Part shown: positions 1 to 4,875 of the stretch, in pieces
How the letters are laid out: each line of letters begins with the position of its first letter
Position numbering within the stretch: position 1 is the first letter of the stretch
Source: Nitrospirota bacterium
GTDB lineage: Bacteria > Nitrospirota_A > Leptospirillia > Leptospirillales > Leptospirillaceae
DNA length: 5,463 nt
Reading direction: 5' to 3'
NCBI GenBank assembly: GCA_027415455.1
Contig: DAIBSV010000124.1
Location: 1 to 5,463, forward strand
Made by a program: the position numbers and the translations under genes
The notes under the pieces: model-generated
What the model was told of the DNA's origin: nothing
Database searches by the model: none
Seen by the model: the letters and a program-made list of their open reading frames with translations, nothing else

Positions 1-54
1 CCTCGCTATCCTTCCCCACCCTGAAGGGCGAGGTTTGCCGCGCGATTGGATCAA
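1..54 (+). mobile_element. Right end of an IS200/IS605-family element (partial)
   Basis: An imperfect hairpin is visible: CCTCGC (1-6) pairs with GCGAGG (28-33), a TAT bulge follows (7-9), then CCTTC (10-14) pairs with GAAGG (23-27) around an 8-base loop. After it comes a short unpaired tail ending in TCAA (51-54). A subterminal hairpin with a bulge followed by a tetranucleotide cleavage site is the known right-end architecture of IS200/IS605 elements, where the Y1 transposase cuts after a sequence such as TCAA. The tail motif TGCCGCGC (36-43) also occurs at the left end of the IS605 copy further right (4387-4394), so the two may be related. The element body lies upstream of the window. In tnpB-carrying members this same segment forms the 3' part of the omega/reRNA. 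The exact boundary at 54 is inferred. Confidence 0.65.
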
Positions 55-152
55 CTCGGGGCTGACGTCTACTCTTAATCTCCCGGCTGGCGGTGTGTTT
101 GCTCTTCGGGCAGACACTTTCCAGCAGTATTTTGGGGGTTATGGATGGGTAA

Positions 153-434
153 GCTAGTTCGACTATTTTTCCCACAGAATCTATTCAAGAGCCTAAAAAC
201 ATTCTGACGGAACAGGACAAGCAGACCTTCGAGCTGATCTCGGTCCTGACGCTTCTGGCGATGACGGGGCTGGTCGCGTATGCGGGATACGACCTTGTTC
301 ACGACAATGCCCGGTTCGATCCGGAAAAATACGGGATCGGGGTCGCGACGATCCTGGGGGGAAGCGGACTGGGGCGTTTTCTGAAGAAGGACACGGAACA
401 TTCCGGCGGCATTTCCCCCTCTTCGGGACCCTGA
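153..434 (+). pseudogene. Small membrane protein frame with no usable start codon
   Basis: The frame is open from just after a TAA at 150-152 to the TGA at 432-434 and would give about 93 residues. It has a polar N-terminal part, a hydrophobic segment (codons about 235-290, LISVLTLLAMTGLVAYAG), then FDPEKYG and a second glycine-rich segment (GVATILGGSGLGRF) ending in KK. This looks like a two-helix membrane protein, reminiscent of small holin-like phage proteins, but I do not recognise a specific family. No ATG, GTG or TTG lies in frame before an internal ATG at 261, which would remove half of the first helix. An ATG at 141 in the same frame hits TAA after three codons. An ATG at 145 is one base out of frame, and restoring one T to the T5 run at 166-170 would join it. 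A decayed gene, a non-standard start (ATT 183 or CTG 204) or a sequence error are all possible. The minus-strand frame over the same bases has no protein-like character. Confidence 0.4.
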
Positions 435-862
435 CCGTTCTTCCTGAACCCGCGGAGCGGAGGGAACGAACCGTCTGGTGCTTGCTTTGGTGTTTTCGGG
501 AAGGCTCCATCCCCCCTTTCGCTCCGGGAACTCGCTCCCCTGACGGGACCGGGGGGTCCTGCCGTGAAAAATCTACGATCGTGGTCAAAAATCGGTGGAC
601 TGCCCTGGCTTTTGTCCGGCTTTTGCGCGAAATGGCCGATGAAACGGAAGATGGCTCCGCTTCGTTTGCCCTGGAGAATCGGGAAGGGGTTGCAATGGAG
701 CGCCAGGAGATCGTCATCCCGGCTGAAAAATTCGACAGAAAGCTCAGGTGCGCCTCGCGGTCAGGACGAATCTCCGGCCGCAGTCAGAATCTGCAGGAAC
801 AGAAATGGAAGAATCGCCATGTCTGCCGTTTCCATTGACCGTTATTGCTTCCGGAAGTTTGC
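435..862. other. Gene-poor interval, no supported feature
   Basis: Several overlapping frames are open on both strands, but none has a ribosome binding site, a domain or convincing composition. The least poor is a plus-strand frame from ATG 632 to 838 (MADETEDGSASFALENREG onward). It begins protein-like and then becomes Arg/Ser-rich and low in complexity. It could be a gene remnant. A short G/C hairpin (GGACC at 557-561 region pairing with GGTCC) has no T-tract and is not a convincing terminator. Confidence 0.5.
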
Positions 863-898
863 TCTAAGGTTTAGACTTTCGGACATCTGTCCGGACAT
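863..898 (+). promoter_or_regulatory. Inverted-repeat cluster upstream of fic, candidate operator
   Basis: Two perfect inverted repeats sit back to back: TCTAAGGTTTAGA (863-875, 5-bp arms) and CGGACATCTGTCCG (880-893, 6-bp arms). The second contains GGACAT at 881-886, and another copy follows at 893-898. They lie 22-57 bp upstream of the -35 box of the fic promoter. This is a reasonable site for a dimeric DNA-binding protein, and the winged-helix domain at the C-terminus of the downstream Fic protein is one candidate. The repeats are seen directly; their role as an operator is inferred. Confidence 0.4.
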
Positions 899-919
899 TT
901 TTAAGGAAACCAAGAAGAA

Positions 920-949
920 TTGAATTTTAAATAAAAAAATAAATATAAT
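920..949 (+). promoter_or_regulatory. Sigma70-type promoter of fic, apparently leaderless
   Basis: TTGAAT (920-925) and a perfect TATAAT (944-949) are separated by 18 bp of A/T-rich sequence. The -10 box ends only five bases before the ATG at 955, so a normal start point would fall on or within a base or two of the start codon. No Shine-Dalgarno sequence precedes that ATG, which fits a leaderless mRNA. If translation instead starts at the internal ATG 967, the leader would still be only about ten bases and without a good Shine-Dalgarno sequence. Confidence 0.6.
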
Positions 950-954
950 GACTT

Positions 955-2190
955 ATGGATAACAAAATGGAGGACATTGATCCGGACATTTATCCGGTCG
1001 ACGATCGGGGAGGACCCCTTGGCTTGATGGATCCGCTTCTTATTGAAGAAGGGTCTCGCCACCGTTCCCGATTGATGGACCTCGCCCTCGAATTGGCCCA
1101 GAAGAGTTCGGGGTTCCGTCGGTCCCTTCCGGAGAAAATGGTTCCGGCCTTGGCGGATCTTGTCAGGACAATGAATTGTTATTACAGCAATTTGATCGAA
1201 GGCCATGCCACACATCCGATCGATATCGACAGAGCCCTCCATAATCAATATAGCGACAACCCTGAAAAGCGGGATCTACAGATCGAGGCCAGGGCTCACG
1301 TGGCGGTTCAAGACTGGATCGACGCGGGTGGAGTCCGAGGCAGGTTTGCCACCCTCGACGCAATCTGTGAGATCCATCGGAGATTTTGCGAAGAACTTCC
1401 GGACAGCCTTCTTTGGGTCGAGGATCAGTCGGGGCGGGAAAAGATCCGGATCGAACCCGGGAAGTTCCGTCGCCAGGATGTGGTCGTCGGGCACCATGTT
1501 GCCGTGGATTGGACCTCAGTTCCGAGATTCATGCGGCGTTTTGAAGAGGTCTATTCGAATCTCGGCAAAACCGAAACCCTTCTTGCATCGGCCGCCATGC
1601 ATCATCGTCTTGTCTGGATTCACCCTTTCCTCGACGGAAACGGACGTGTTGCGCGTCTTCTTTCCCATGCGACCTTTGCGGAGATTCTCGAGACAGGAGC
1701 CATCTGGTCGGTCGCCCGCGGATTGGCCCGTGACGTTGGAAATTATAAACAGCATCTCTCCTCCTGCGATCTTTCCCGTCGAAACGACCTTGACGGAAGA
1801 GGGCGACTCAGCGAAGAAGCGCTGGCGGCCTTCACCGAATTTTTTCTAAAGGCCTGTCTCGATCAGGTCGGTTTCATGGAGGGCCTGATGGACCCGTCTC
1901 GTCTGAGAATCCGTGTTCTCATGTGGGCGGAGGAGGAAATACGGCTGGGAAACCTTCCTCAAAAAGCGTCCGCCGTCCTTGAGGTGGCCCTTTACCGCGG
2001 GGAAGTTTTAAGGGCCGACCTTTCCCGCATTGTCGGAACGGGAGAACGGCAAGCGAGAAGGGTGGTGTCTGCGCTCGCGGAAAAAGGAGTCCTGGTGTCC
2101 GAGGGTCCCCGCGCACCCCTGTGCCTGGCTTTTCCCACGGCGATCGCGTCCCATTTTTTTCCGGGACTCTTCCCCGATCAGCCCTCTTGA
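955..2190 (+). CDS. Fic family protein, class II, with C-terminal winged helix
   Basis: Fic enzymes transfer AMP (or another nucleotide or phosphate-bearing group) onto hydroxyl side chains of target proteins in the cytoplasm. The 411-residue product carries the complete catalytic motif HPFLDGNGRVAR at residues 223-234, with His223 as general base, Asp227 for Mg2+ and the GNGR anion hole. The inhibitory motif S-x3-E-G is at Ser78-Glu82-Gly83, before the Fic core, which makes it class II: Glu82 should compete with the productive binding of ATP. PGKFR at 168-172, followed by VVVGHH, matches the substrate-positioning flap. Residues about 334-400 form a winged-helix-like region (HTH about 354-380, ADLSRIVGTGERQARRVV). 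That is common in chromosomal Fic proteins and suggests autoregulation. The ATG at 955 is chosen because the promoter abuts it; ATG 967 is the alternative. It stands as a single gene with no antitoxin partner, consistent with built-in inhibition. The target protein is unknown. Confidence 0.93.
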   Translation: MDNKMEDIDPDIYPVDDRGGPLGLMDPLLIEEGSRHRSRLMDLALELAQKSSGFRRSLPEKMVPALADLVRTMNCYYSNLIEGHATHPIDIDRALHNQYSDNPEKRDLQIEARAHVAVQDWIDAGGVRGRFATLDAICEIHRRFCEELPDSLLWVEDQSGREKIRIEPGKFRRQDVVVGHHVAVDWTSVPRFMRRFEEVYSNLGKTETLLASAAMHHRLVWIHPFLDGNGRVARLLSHATFAEILETGAIWSVARGLARDVGNYKQHLSSCDLSRRNDLDGRGRLSEEALAAFTEFFLKACLDQVGFMEGLMDPSRLRIRVLMWAEEEIRLGNLPQKASAVLEVALYRGEVLRADLSRIVGTGERQARRVVSALAEKGVLVSEGPRAPLCLAFPTAIASHFFPGLFPDQPS

Positions 2191-2195
2191 TCGGG
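2173..2195 (+). terminator. Stem-loop at the fic stop codon, possible terminator
   Basis: CCCGATCA (2173-2180) and TGATCGGG (2188-2195) form a perfect 8-bp stem with a 7-base loop. The fic stop codon TGA (2188-2190) lies in the right arm. The following bases are pyrimidine-rich (CTTTCTTCC) but are not a clean T-tract, so intrinsic termination is uncertain. It may act as an mRNA-end stabiliser instead. Confidence 0.35.
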
Positions 2196-2266
2196 AGTCT
2201 GGCTTTCTTCCTCTCCTTCTTTCCAGATTCCCTCCACCGACGCAGGAACGCGTCTCTTGATCGGGA
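2184..2266 (+). repeat. Pair of 13-bp direct repeats after fic
   Basis: CTCTTGATCGGGA occurs at 2184-2196 and again at 2254-2266. The second copy contains the same right arm TGATCGGG, so either copy can pair with CCCGATCA at 2173-2180. This gives two mutually exclusive stem-loops in the fic 3' region. It may be a small duplication. The rest of the gap to 2475 is AT-rich and, apart from the promoter described separately, shows no gene. Confidence 0.6.
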
Positions 2267-2375
2267 AAAAATCTCTTACTATAAAGCAAGGAATACATTC
2301 TGGGTATCTAAATTCCATGATTGATTTTCAATTTTTTCCCATTCATGTCTTCTAGTGCAGATTCTACTTTCATGG

Positions 2376-2402
2376 TTGACTTCTCAGAATTGGCTCTATA
2401 AT
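2376..2402 (+). promoter_or_regulatory. Promoter of the cupin/toxin-antitoxin unit
   Basis: TTGACT (2376-2381) and a perfect TATAAT (2397-2402) are 15 bp apart, which is short but with nearly consensus hexamers. The predicted start near 2409 gives a leader of about 67 nt before the cupin ATG. A weaker alternative is TTGAAA (2422-2427) with TTAAAG (2445-2450) at 17-bp spacing. Confidence 0.55.
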
Positions 2403-2475
2403 CTTAATCCATACTTCCTGATTGAAATAATTTTGGTATTCTGGTTAAAGAGAGGTTCTGTAAAAGGAGCAAAGA

Positions 2476-2793
2476 ATGGAATCATATTTCCATTCATTTC
2501 AGAAGATTCCGCCTAACGACATTGAAGATGGTATCCAGGTTAAGACAATTGGCCTTCCTAATGTCGAACTTCGGTACATGGAATTCGCCCCGGGAACCAT
2601 GATCCCAAAACATACTCACTCCGAAACGGTCGTAACCTTGATTCTTGAAGGGAAGATGGAATTTACCGTGGCCAGAAAAACAAAGAAGGTCTCAAAAGGG
2701 GATCTTTTCATTGTCCCTGCAAACACAGAACACAGTGGTTCTACCGGAGACAAGAAAGTAACGGCTGTCTCTTGGTCTTCCAAGGGCCAATAA
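2476..2793 (+). CDS. Small single-domain cupin protein
   Basis: The 105-residue product is a minimal cupin, a beta-barrel fold that often binds a divalent metal. Motif 1 is recognisable as PG-x5-HTH-x-E, with His46, His48 and Glu50, ending in LILEGKMEF. Motif 2 is GDLFIVPANTEH, with Gly75, Pro81 and His86. In the usual pattern the metal-binding Glu lies four to five residues after the second His. Here it lies two after, and PxG of motif 2 is replaced by PAN, so the metal site may be altered. Size and motif order match stand-alone cupins used as sensors, isomerases or dioxygenase-like enzymes; substrate and reaction cannot be told. The start is supported by AAGGAG (2464-2469), six bases before the ATG. 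The antitoxin gene begins 52 bp downstream with no obvious promoter or terminator between, so co-transcription is likely. Confidence 0.85.
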   Translation: MESYFHSFQKIPPNDIEDGIQVKTIGLPNVELRYMEFAPGTMIPKHTHSETVVTLILEGKMEFTVARKTKKVSKGDLFIVPANTEHSGSTGDKKVTAVSWSSKGQ

Positions 2794-2845
2794 CACCATG
2801 CTCTCCAATCAATACAGTTGAACTGAAGGGAATAGGAGTTCATCA

Positions 2846-3082
2846 ATGACTCGACTACAACTGGCACATTCTCCTTCCGCTAACGACGAGAAGTTGCTTG
2901 ACGATTACTTTCGCCAGCTCTCCGCCGGCGAAATCAGCCGCCGTGACTTCGAGGAAGCCACAGGCGAGGAATGGTGGTGGGGAGATATTTTGGAAGGACT
3001 TGGAAAAAGGAGCCTTCCTTACCCGACCGTCGAACCGAAAAGGACCGATGCCCAACAGAAACTGGCGGACGAGGTTTTTTGA
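2846..3082 (+). CDS. Antitoxin-like small protein upstream of PIN toxin
   Basis: The product is a 78-residue acidic-to-mixed protein with a predicted helical N-terminal half (EKLLDDYFRQLSAGEISRR, residues 15-33), followed by DFEEATG, an unusual WWW (43-45) and GDILEGLGKRSLPYP (46-60). The pattern of a helical segment, a 'GD(I/L)L..L..R.LP.P' segment and a charged tail is typical of short antitoxins encoded just before PIN-domain toxins. I assign the role mainly on that pattern and on the position, not on a confirmed family. TAGGAG (2833-2838) lies seven bases before the ATG. The stop codon overlaps the toxin start as TGATG (3080-3084), implying translational coupling, so antitoxin synthesis would precede toxin synthesis. 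The bases before the stop are a run of six T's (3075-3080). Confidence 0.7.
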   Translation: MTRLQLAHSPSANDEKLLDDYFRQLSAGEISRRDFEEATGEEWWWGDILEGLGKRSLPYPTVEPKRTDAQQKLADEVF

Positions 3083-3675
3083 TGAAAACAGGGAATCCCG
3101 GGCATCCGAAGGCATCCATCATTGTGACGGATGCCGGGCCTCTGGTAACGCTTGCGGTAGCGGGAGCACTCGATACGCTGCTTTTGCCGGGATTGCGTGT
3201 GGTCATCCCGGATATGGTGAGATTCGAAGTGACCCGTCATCTCGACAAGACTGGCGCACAGGAAATTCTGGACTGGGTTCGCAAAAACGAACCCGAGAAG
3301 GTTTATGTCGGGACGACGGAAACCTTCGACGAATTTGAAATTCTCCTCAATGCAAACCCCAGGGTACGAAGCCGGTCGCGTGGAGAGGAATCCGCCTCCG
3401 AAATCCTCTCCCGTGAACTGGCAAAGTCAAACGACAGGATAGGAATCCTTCTCTTTGAAGACGCGGATGTTACAAAAACGAACTTTTTGGTCAGACTCCC
3501 GGATCGGGTTGTCGTCTATTCGACCGCATCCTTTCTTAAAAGGCTGGAAACAAAACACCTGATAGATAATGCGAGGGATATCCTCGAAAAGGCCTTGTCT
3601 GTCCGTGGGGATCGCATTCTTTCCGAACAGGAAAACTATATGGAGGGTGTCGATATTTCATTTGACCCCTTTTGA
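3082..3675 (+). CDS. PIN-domain toxin (VapC / DUF3368-like ribonuclease)
   Basis: The 197-residue product starts with a PIN-type strand, IIVTDAGPLVTLA, whose Asp17 is the expected first metal ligand. Further acidic positions fit the PIN active site: Glu49 in RFEVTRH, Glu102/Glu103 in RGEESASEIL, and Asp127/Asp129 in LLFEDADV. PIN toxins are Mg2+-dependent endoribonucleases that cut tRNA, rRNA or mRNA and are held inactive by the antitoxin. The protein is longer than classical VapC (about 130-140 residues), with extra material after the last acidic motif (residues about 145-197). It resembles the DUF3368 type of PIN proteins in the TDAGPL start. The frame is open further upstream (to 2971), but the start at 3082 is preferred because it overlaps the antitoxin stop and has GAGG (3071-3074) seven bases before it. 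RNA target unknown. Confidence 0.78.
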   Translation: MKTGNPGHPKASIIVTDAGPLVTLAVAGALDTLLLPGLRVVIPDMVRFEVTRHLDKTGAQEILDWVRKNEPEKVYVGTTETFDEFEILLNANPRVRSRSRGEESASEILSRELAKSNDRIGILLFEDADVTKTNFLVRLPDRVVVYSTASFLKRLETKHLIDNARDILEKALSVRGDRILSEQENYMEGVDISFDPF

Positions 3676-3694
3676 AGCCTGAGAGCGATTTTCT

Positions 3695-3741
3695 GGTTTC
3701 AAAAACAATCCATTCCTCAACTCAGATTTCTGATTGAAACC
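3695..3741. repeat. Nested palindromic unit after the toxin gene
   Basis: GGTTTCAA (3695-3702) and TTGAAACC (3734-3741) are perfect 8-bp arms 31 bases apart. Inside lies TCAGA-TT-TCTGA (3722-3733), which extends to TCAA/TTGA (3718-3721 with 3734-3737) through a one-base bulge. The outer and extended inner stems compete for bases 3734-3737. The ends resemble those of many CRISPR repeats (GTTTCAA ... TTGAAAC), but only one unit is present. It could also be a terminator-like structure for the toxin transcript, or a junction relic. A 5-bp stem (CCTCT 3742-3746 with AGAGG 3752-3756) follows directly. Confidence 0.45.
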
Positions 3742-3759
3742 CCTCTAAACAAGAGGAGT

Positions 3760-4359
3760 TTATGCCCGAATCCCTTCCTCCAATTCCAAGCGTTCCAGCG
3801 CCGCCATGCAGGGTTCAACTTCATGCGGAGGCGGCGGCACGAACTGGGCGTTGCCGGGGCGCGTGCCGCCGATCCAGTTCTGGCTGGTGCGGAACTGGCC
3901 TGGGTTTTTGTCGGCGCCGCGACCGCGGGCGAGAAGTTTGCCGTGGATTTCGCGCAGCAGCCGGTTGCACAGGGGAAAACCTTCAGAGAGGCGGGCGAGC
4001 CCATGCTCCAGCGCAGCGACGTAGTTGGAAACTTCCACCACGTCGTCGAAGGGAACGCCGGGCGCCTGCTCCAATTCGAAGAGCAGCAGGTCGGACAGCG
4101 ACGACTGGGCTCCTTCGATCTGGCTGGAGAGCACCGCTTCTCGGCGGACGTAGGCGTAGAGAAAGAGGTCGGGGTCGGGCAGCAGCGCGGTGATGGCATC
4201 GAGCCGCCCGCAGGCGAGAAGCGCCCTCTCGAGGCGTGTCTGTCGCGGCGTGTCGAACTGGAGCGGCGGTTCCGGTGGCAAGGGGCATGGCACGAAGGTT
4301 GCGACATGTTCACCTGAGATGGCGGTGGCGTGACGGGTGCCCGTGGGACCGCGTTGCAT
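3760..4359 (-). pseudogene. Truncated second Fic protein, N-terminal part only
   Basis: From the ATG at 4359 the minus-strand frame gives 199 residues that match the N-terminal half of the widespread Fic_N plus Fic proteins. VRREAVLSSQIEGAQSSLSD carries the inhibitory motif Ser78-x3-Glu82-Gly83. NRLLREIHGKLL, then GQFRTSQNWIGG (154-165) and FVPPPP (173-178), are conserved landmarks. A full protein of this type has about 350-390 residues and continues to an HPFxDGNGR motif, which is absent. Here the frame ends ten residues after MAALER, so the catalytic site is lost and the gene should be dead as an AMPylase. GAGG sits about seven bases before the ATG, and a longer upstream frame (to 4467) enters the IS left end and is not credible. 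The block is clearly richer in G+C than its neighbours, suggesting a different origin. The break lies at about 3762-3790, next to the palindromic unit. Confidence 0.8.
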
Positions 4360-4385
4360 TTTCCGTCCTCTCTTATTGACCAAAT

Positions 4386-4428
4386 CTGCCGCGCAAGCCC
4401 CTGGCTTTAGACATGGGGTGAGCGGCAG
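4386..4428 (+). promoter_or_regulatory. Left-end hairpin of the IS605 element (TnpA binding site)
   Basis: CTGCCGC (4386-4392) pairs with GCGGCAG (4422-4428). Inside, CCCCTG (4398-4403) pairs with CA-T-GGGG (4412-4418) with one bulged T. Imperfect subterminal hairpins with a bulged T are the known recognition structure for Y1 transposases on single-stranded DNA. Confidence 0.7.
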
Positions 4429-4433
4429 CCGGA

Positions 4434-4461
4434 TTGTTATTTGATACGGAACTTGTATAAT
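4434..4461 (+). promoter_or_regulatory. tnpA promoter, apparently leaderless
   Basis: TTGTTA (4434-4439) and a perfect TATAAT (4456-4461) are 16 bp apart. The -10 box ends six bases before the ATG at 4468, so transcription should begin at or next to the start codon. There is no Shine-Dalgarno sequence. The layout is nearly the same as at the fic gene. Confidence 0.5.
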
Positions 4462-4467
4462 GAACAT

Positions 4468-4875
4468 ATGTCAGAATATAAGATCACATACAAATCGAAC
4501 AACAACGTGGTGTTTTCTTGCAAATACCACGTTGTGTGGTGTCCGAAGTATCGCCGTGATGTGCTAGTGGACGGCGCTGATGCGCGACTCAAGGAGATTA
4601 TACGGCAGGTGTGTTCCGAGACGGACAGCGAGATACTGGAGATGGAGGTCATGCCCGACCATGTGCATCTGCTGGTTGAGGTGGACCCCCGGTTTGGGGT
4701 CCACCATCTGGTGAAGCTGATCAAAGGCCGGTCATCGCGCCTGCTGCGCCAGGAGTTTCGCTGGTGCCGTACCCGATTGCCCAGCCTGTGGACCAATAGT
4801 TATTTCGTTTCCACCGTAGGCGGCGCTCCGCTGGAAATCATCAAACAGTACATTGAGCAGCAAAAGCATGTCTAA
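4468..4875 (+). CDS. tnpA: IS200/IS605 Y1 transposase TnpA
   Basis: This is the HUH-class single-strand transposase that excises and inserts the element as a circle of single-stranded DNA, using a 5'-phosphotyrosine intermediate. The 135-residue product has the usual family length. It shows the N-terminal strand VVFSCKYHVVWCPKYRR (14-30), the HUH motif His65-Val-His67 in MPDHVHLLVEV, the conserved KGRSSR segment (86-91), LWTNSYFVSTVGG (107-119) and the catalytic Tyr128 in IIKQYIEQQ, with Gln132 one helical turn later. All catalytic positions are present, so the protein should be active. The ATG at 4468 is preferred over an upstream TTG at 4441, because that TTG lies inside the promoter. The last eight bases overlap the tnpB start. 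Because the right end of the element is separated by the IS630 insertion, the element as a unit may no longer move efficiently. Confidence 0.95.
   Translation: MSEYKITYKSNNNVVFSCKYHVVWCPKYRRDVLVDGADARLKEIIRQVCSETDSEILEMEVMPDHVHLLVEVDPRFGVHHLVKLIKGRSSRLLRQEFRWCRTRLPSLWTNSYFVSTVGGAPLEIIKQYIEQQKHV

Noticed and set aside
75..401. Minus-strand frame of 108 codons
   Set aside because: It lies opposite the plus-strand membrane-protein frame, is rich in Arg, Gln and Pro, has no domain or ribosome binding site, and extends to the region next to the IS end.
193..717. Minus-strand frame of 174 codons
   Set aside because: Arg/Ser/Pro-rich low-complexity product with no motif. It is typical of a chance frame in G+C-moderate DNA.
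482..923. Two overlapping plus-strand frames (482-838 and 564-923)
   Set aside because: They overlap each other in different frames, lack ribosome binding sites and recognisable domains, and have composition that shifts along the length. Only a possible remnant from 632 was mentioned under the gene-poor interval.
948..962. ATG at 948 before fic
   Set aside because: It meets a TAA after four codons and overlaps the -10 box.
1205..1849. Plus-strand frame of 214 codons inside fic
   Set aside because: It is a shadow of the well-supported Fic frame. The Fic frame carries the catalytic motif and this one has none.
2971..3081. Longer N-terminus for the PIN toxin
   Set aside because: The frame is open upstream, but it overlaps the antitoxin by over 100 bases and the extra residues are unlike a PIN start. 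The ATG at 3082 has the TGATG overlap and a GAGG site.
3696..3740. CRISPR array
   Set aside because: Only one repeat-like unit is present, with no spacer-repeat periodicity and no cas gene, so no array is called.
3717..4317. Long frames on both strands over the second Fic block
   Set aside because: They are products of high G+C content. Only the minus-strand frame starting at 4359 shows conserved Fic landmarks.
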